Assembly: GCA_002403895.1 (NCBI GenBank)
Contig: DHIQ01000086.1
Span: forward strand, 1 to 12,226
Origin: Candidatus Neomicrothrix sp. UBA4742
Lineage (GTDB): Bacteria; Actinomycetota; Acidimicrobiia; Acidimicrobiales; Acidimicrobilacustridaceae
Direction of reading: 5' to 3'
DNA length: 12,226 nt
In this document: positions 12,023-12,226 of the stretch, in pieces
Position numbering within the stretch: position 1 is the stretch's first letter
Layout: each line of letters starts with the position of its first letter
Notes under the pieces: model-generated
The model's input: only the letters and a program-made list of their open reading frames with translations
The model's database searches: none
Told to the model about the DNA's origin: nothing
Made by a program: the position numbers and the translations under genes

Positions 12023-12029
12023 TAGCATG
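12023..12029. promoter_or_regulatory. Overlapping divergent -10 boxes, serpin and DUF779 genes
   Basis: Plus strand: TAGCAT (12023-12028) ends 7 nt before the DUF779 ATG at 12036. Minus strand: CATGCT (12029-12024) ends 6 nt before the serpin ATG at 12017. The two starts are only 18 nt apart, so both mRNAs would be leaderless and the promoters cannot be occupied together. The plus-strand box is the better match. Confidence 0.4.
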
Positions 12030-12035
12030 GCGCTC

Positions 12036-12226
12036 ATGCAGGTCAGCGCGACAGATGCCGCCGTCGAGGTGGTGCACCGGGTCCGGGATCGACGCCAGGG
12101 GTCGCTCACGATCACGCTCGGGACCGGATGTTGTGAGTCGACCGCCCCTTTCCTCTACGAGGACTTCTGGCCCGGCCCTGACCAGGAACGGATCGGTGAC
12201 GTCGACGGTGTCGAGGTGTTCGCTCC
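12036..12226 (+). CDS. DUF779 family protein (N-terminal part, cut by window edge)
   Basis: Sixty-three codons are visible. The stretch SLTITLGTGCCESTAPFLYEDFW at about 23-45, with the adjacent cysteines Cys32-Cys33, aligns with the conserved GGCCDGSxPMCY region of DUF779, followed by the expected GDVDGVEVF. DUF779 genes often sit beside aldehyde dehydrogenase genes, and the function of the family is not known. ATG 12036 is preferred over ATG 12027 because the -10 TAGCAT predicts transcription starting at about 12035. Confidence 0.82.
   Translation, partial: MQVSATDAAVEVVHRVRDRRQGSLTITLGTGCCESTAPFLYEDFWPGPDQERIGDVDGVEVFA

Noticed and set aside
12018..12077. A start of the serpin 20 codons upstream
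   Set aside because: It would place 20 polar residues before the signal peptide and overlap the divergent DUF779 gene.
1..12226. tRNA, rRNA, CRISPR array, insertion sequence, attachment site or phage gene
   Set aside because: I looked for cloverleaf-like segments, regularly spaced repeats, transposase motifs and long direct repeats and saw none.

Overview
The window is GC-rich, tightly packed bacterial DNA that reads as a free-living actinobacterium. The evidence is a WhiB-family Fe-S regulator, an F420-type luciferase-like oxidoreductase, heavy use of GTG starts, GTGA/ATGA overlaps between operon genes, and many starts lying only 6-8 nt behind a TAnnnT -10 box, as in leaderless actinobacterial mRNAs. 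An Acidimicrobiia-like lineage is my best guess, but it is inference. There are no tRNA or rRNA genes, no transposons, no CRISPR array and no phage genes.

Layout. (1) 1-3495: an ABC-transporter ATPase cut by the left edge runs leftwards. Divergent from it is serS, followed with overlapping codons by two small heme-type membrane-anchor genes that look like sdhC and sdhD, then a SAM methyltransferase. No sdhA or sdhB is nearby. (2) 3542-4972, minus strand: a fluoride-resistance operon made of a promoter, a textbook fluoride (crcB) riboswitch, crcB, a DUF190 gene and a second crcB. (3) 5013-5648: pdxH, divergent from the fluoride operon. (4) 5671-8767, minus strand: a luciferase-like monooxygenase with its own promoter, and upstream of it an operon of a TlpA-like thioredoxin, CcdA and a poly-gamma-glutamate-hydrolase-like protein. 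(5) 8768-9940: a regulatory block around a WhiB7-like gene with a C-terminal AT-hook. Its leader of about 430 nt holds a small ORF, a perfect 14-bp hairpin terminator, operator-like palindromes and an AT-rich box 3 bp before the -35. Strong hairpins follow the gene. (6) 9940-12226: an acyl-ACP thioesterase, a lipoprotein serpin with an intact inhibitory hinge, and the start of a DUF779 gene sharing a tiny divergent promoter with the serpin.

Functional themes. Fluoride sensing and export form one complete regulatory unit. TlpA and CcdA form an extracytoplasmic thiol-reduction pair. The WhiB7-like gene is laid out like the known whiB7/wblC genes, where a uORF-coupled attenuator links translation stress to expression. 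The other genes are housekeeping or envelope functions.

The most rewarding targets are the whiB leader, the dual-crcB operon with unequal Phe-box residues, the serpin, the orphan sdhCD pair, and the recurring leaderless promoters.
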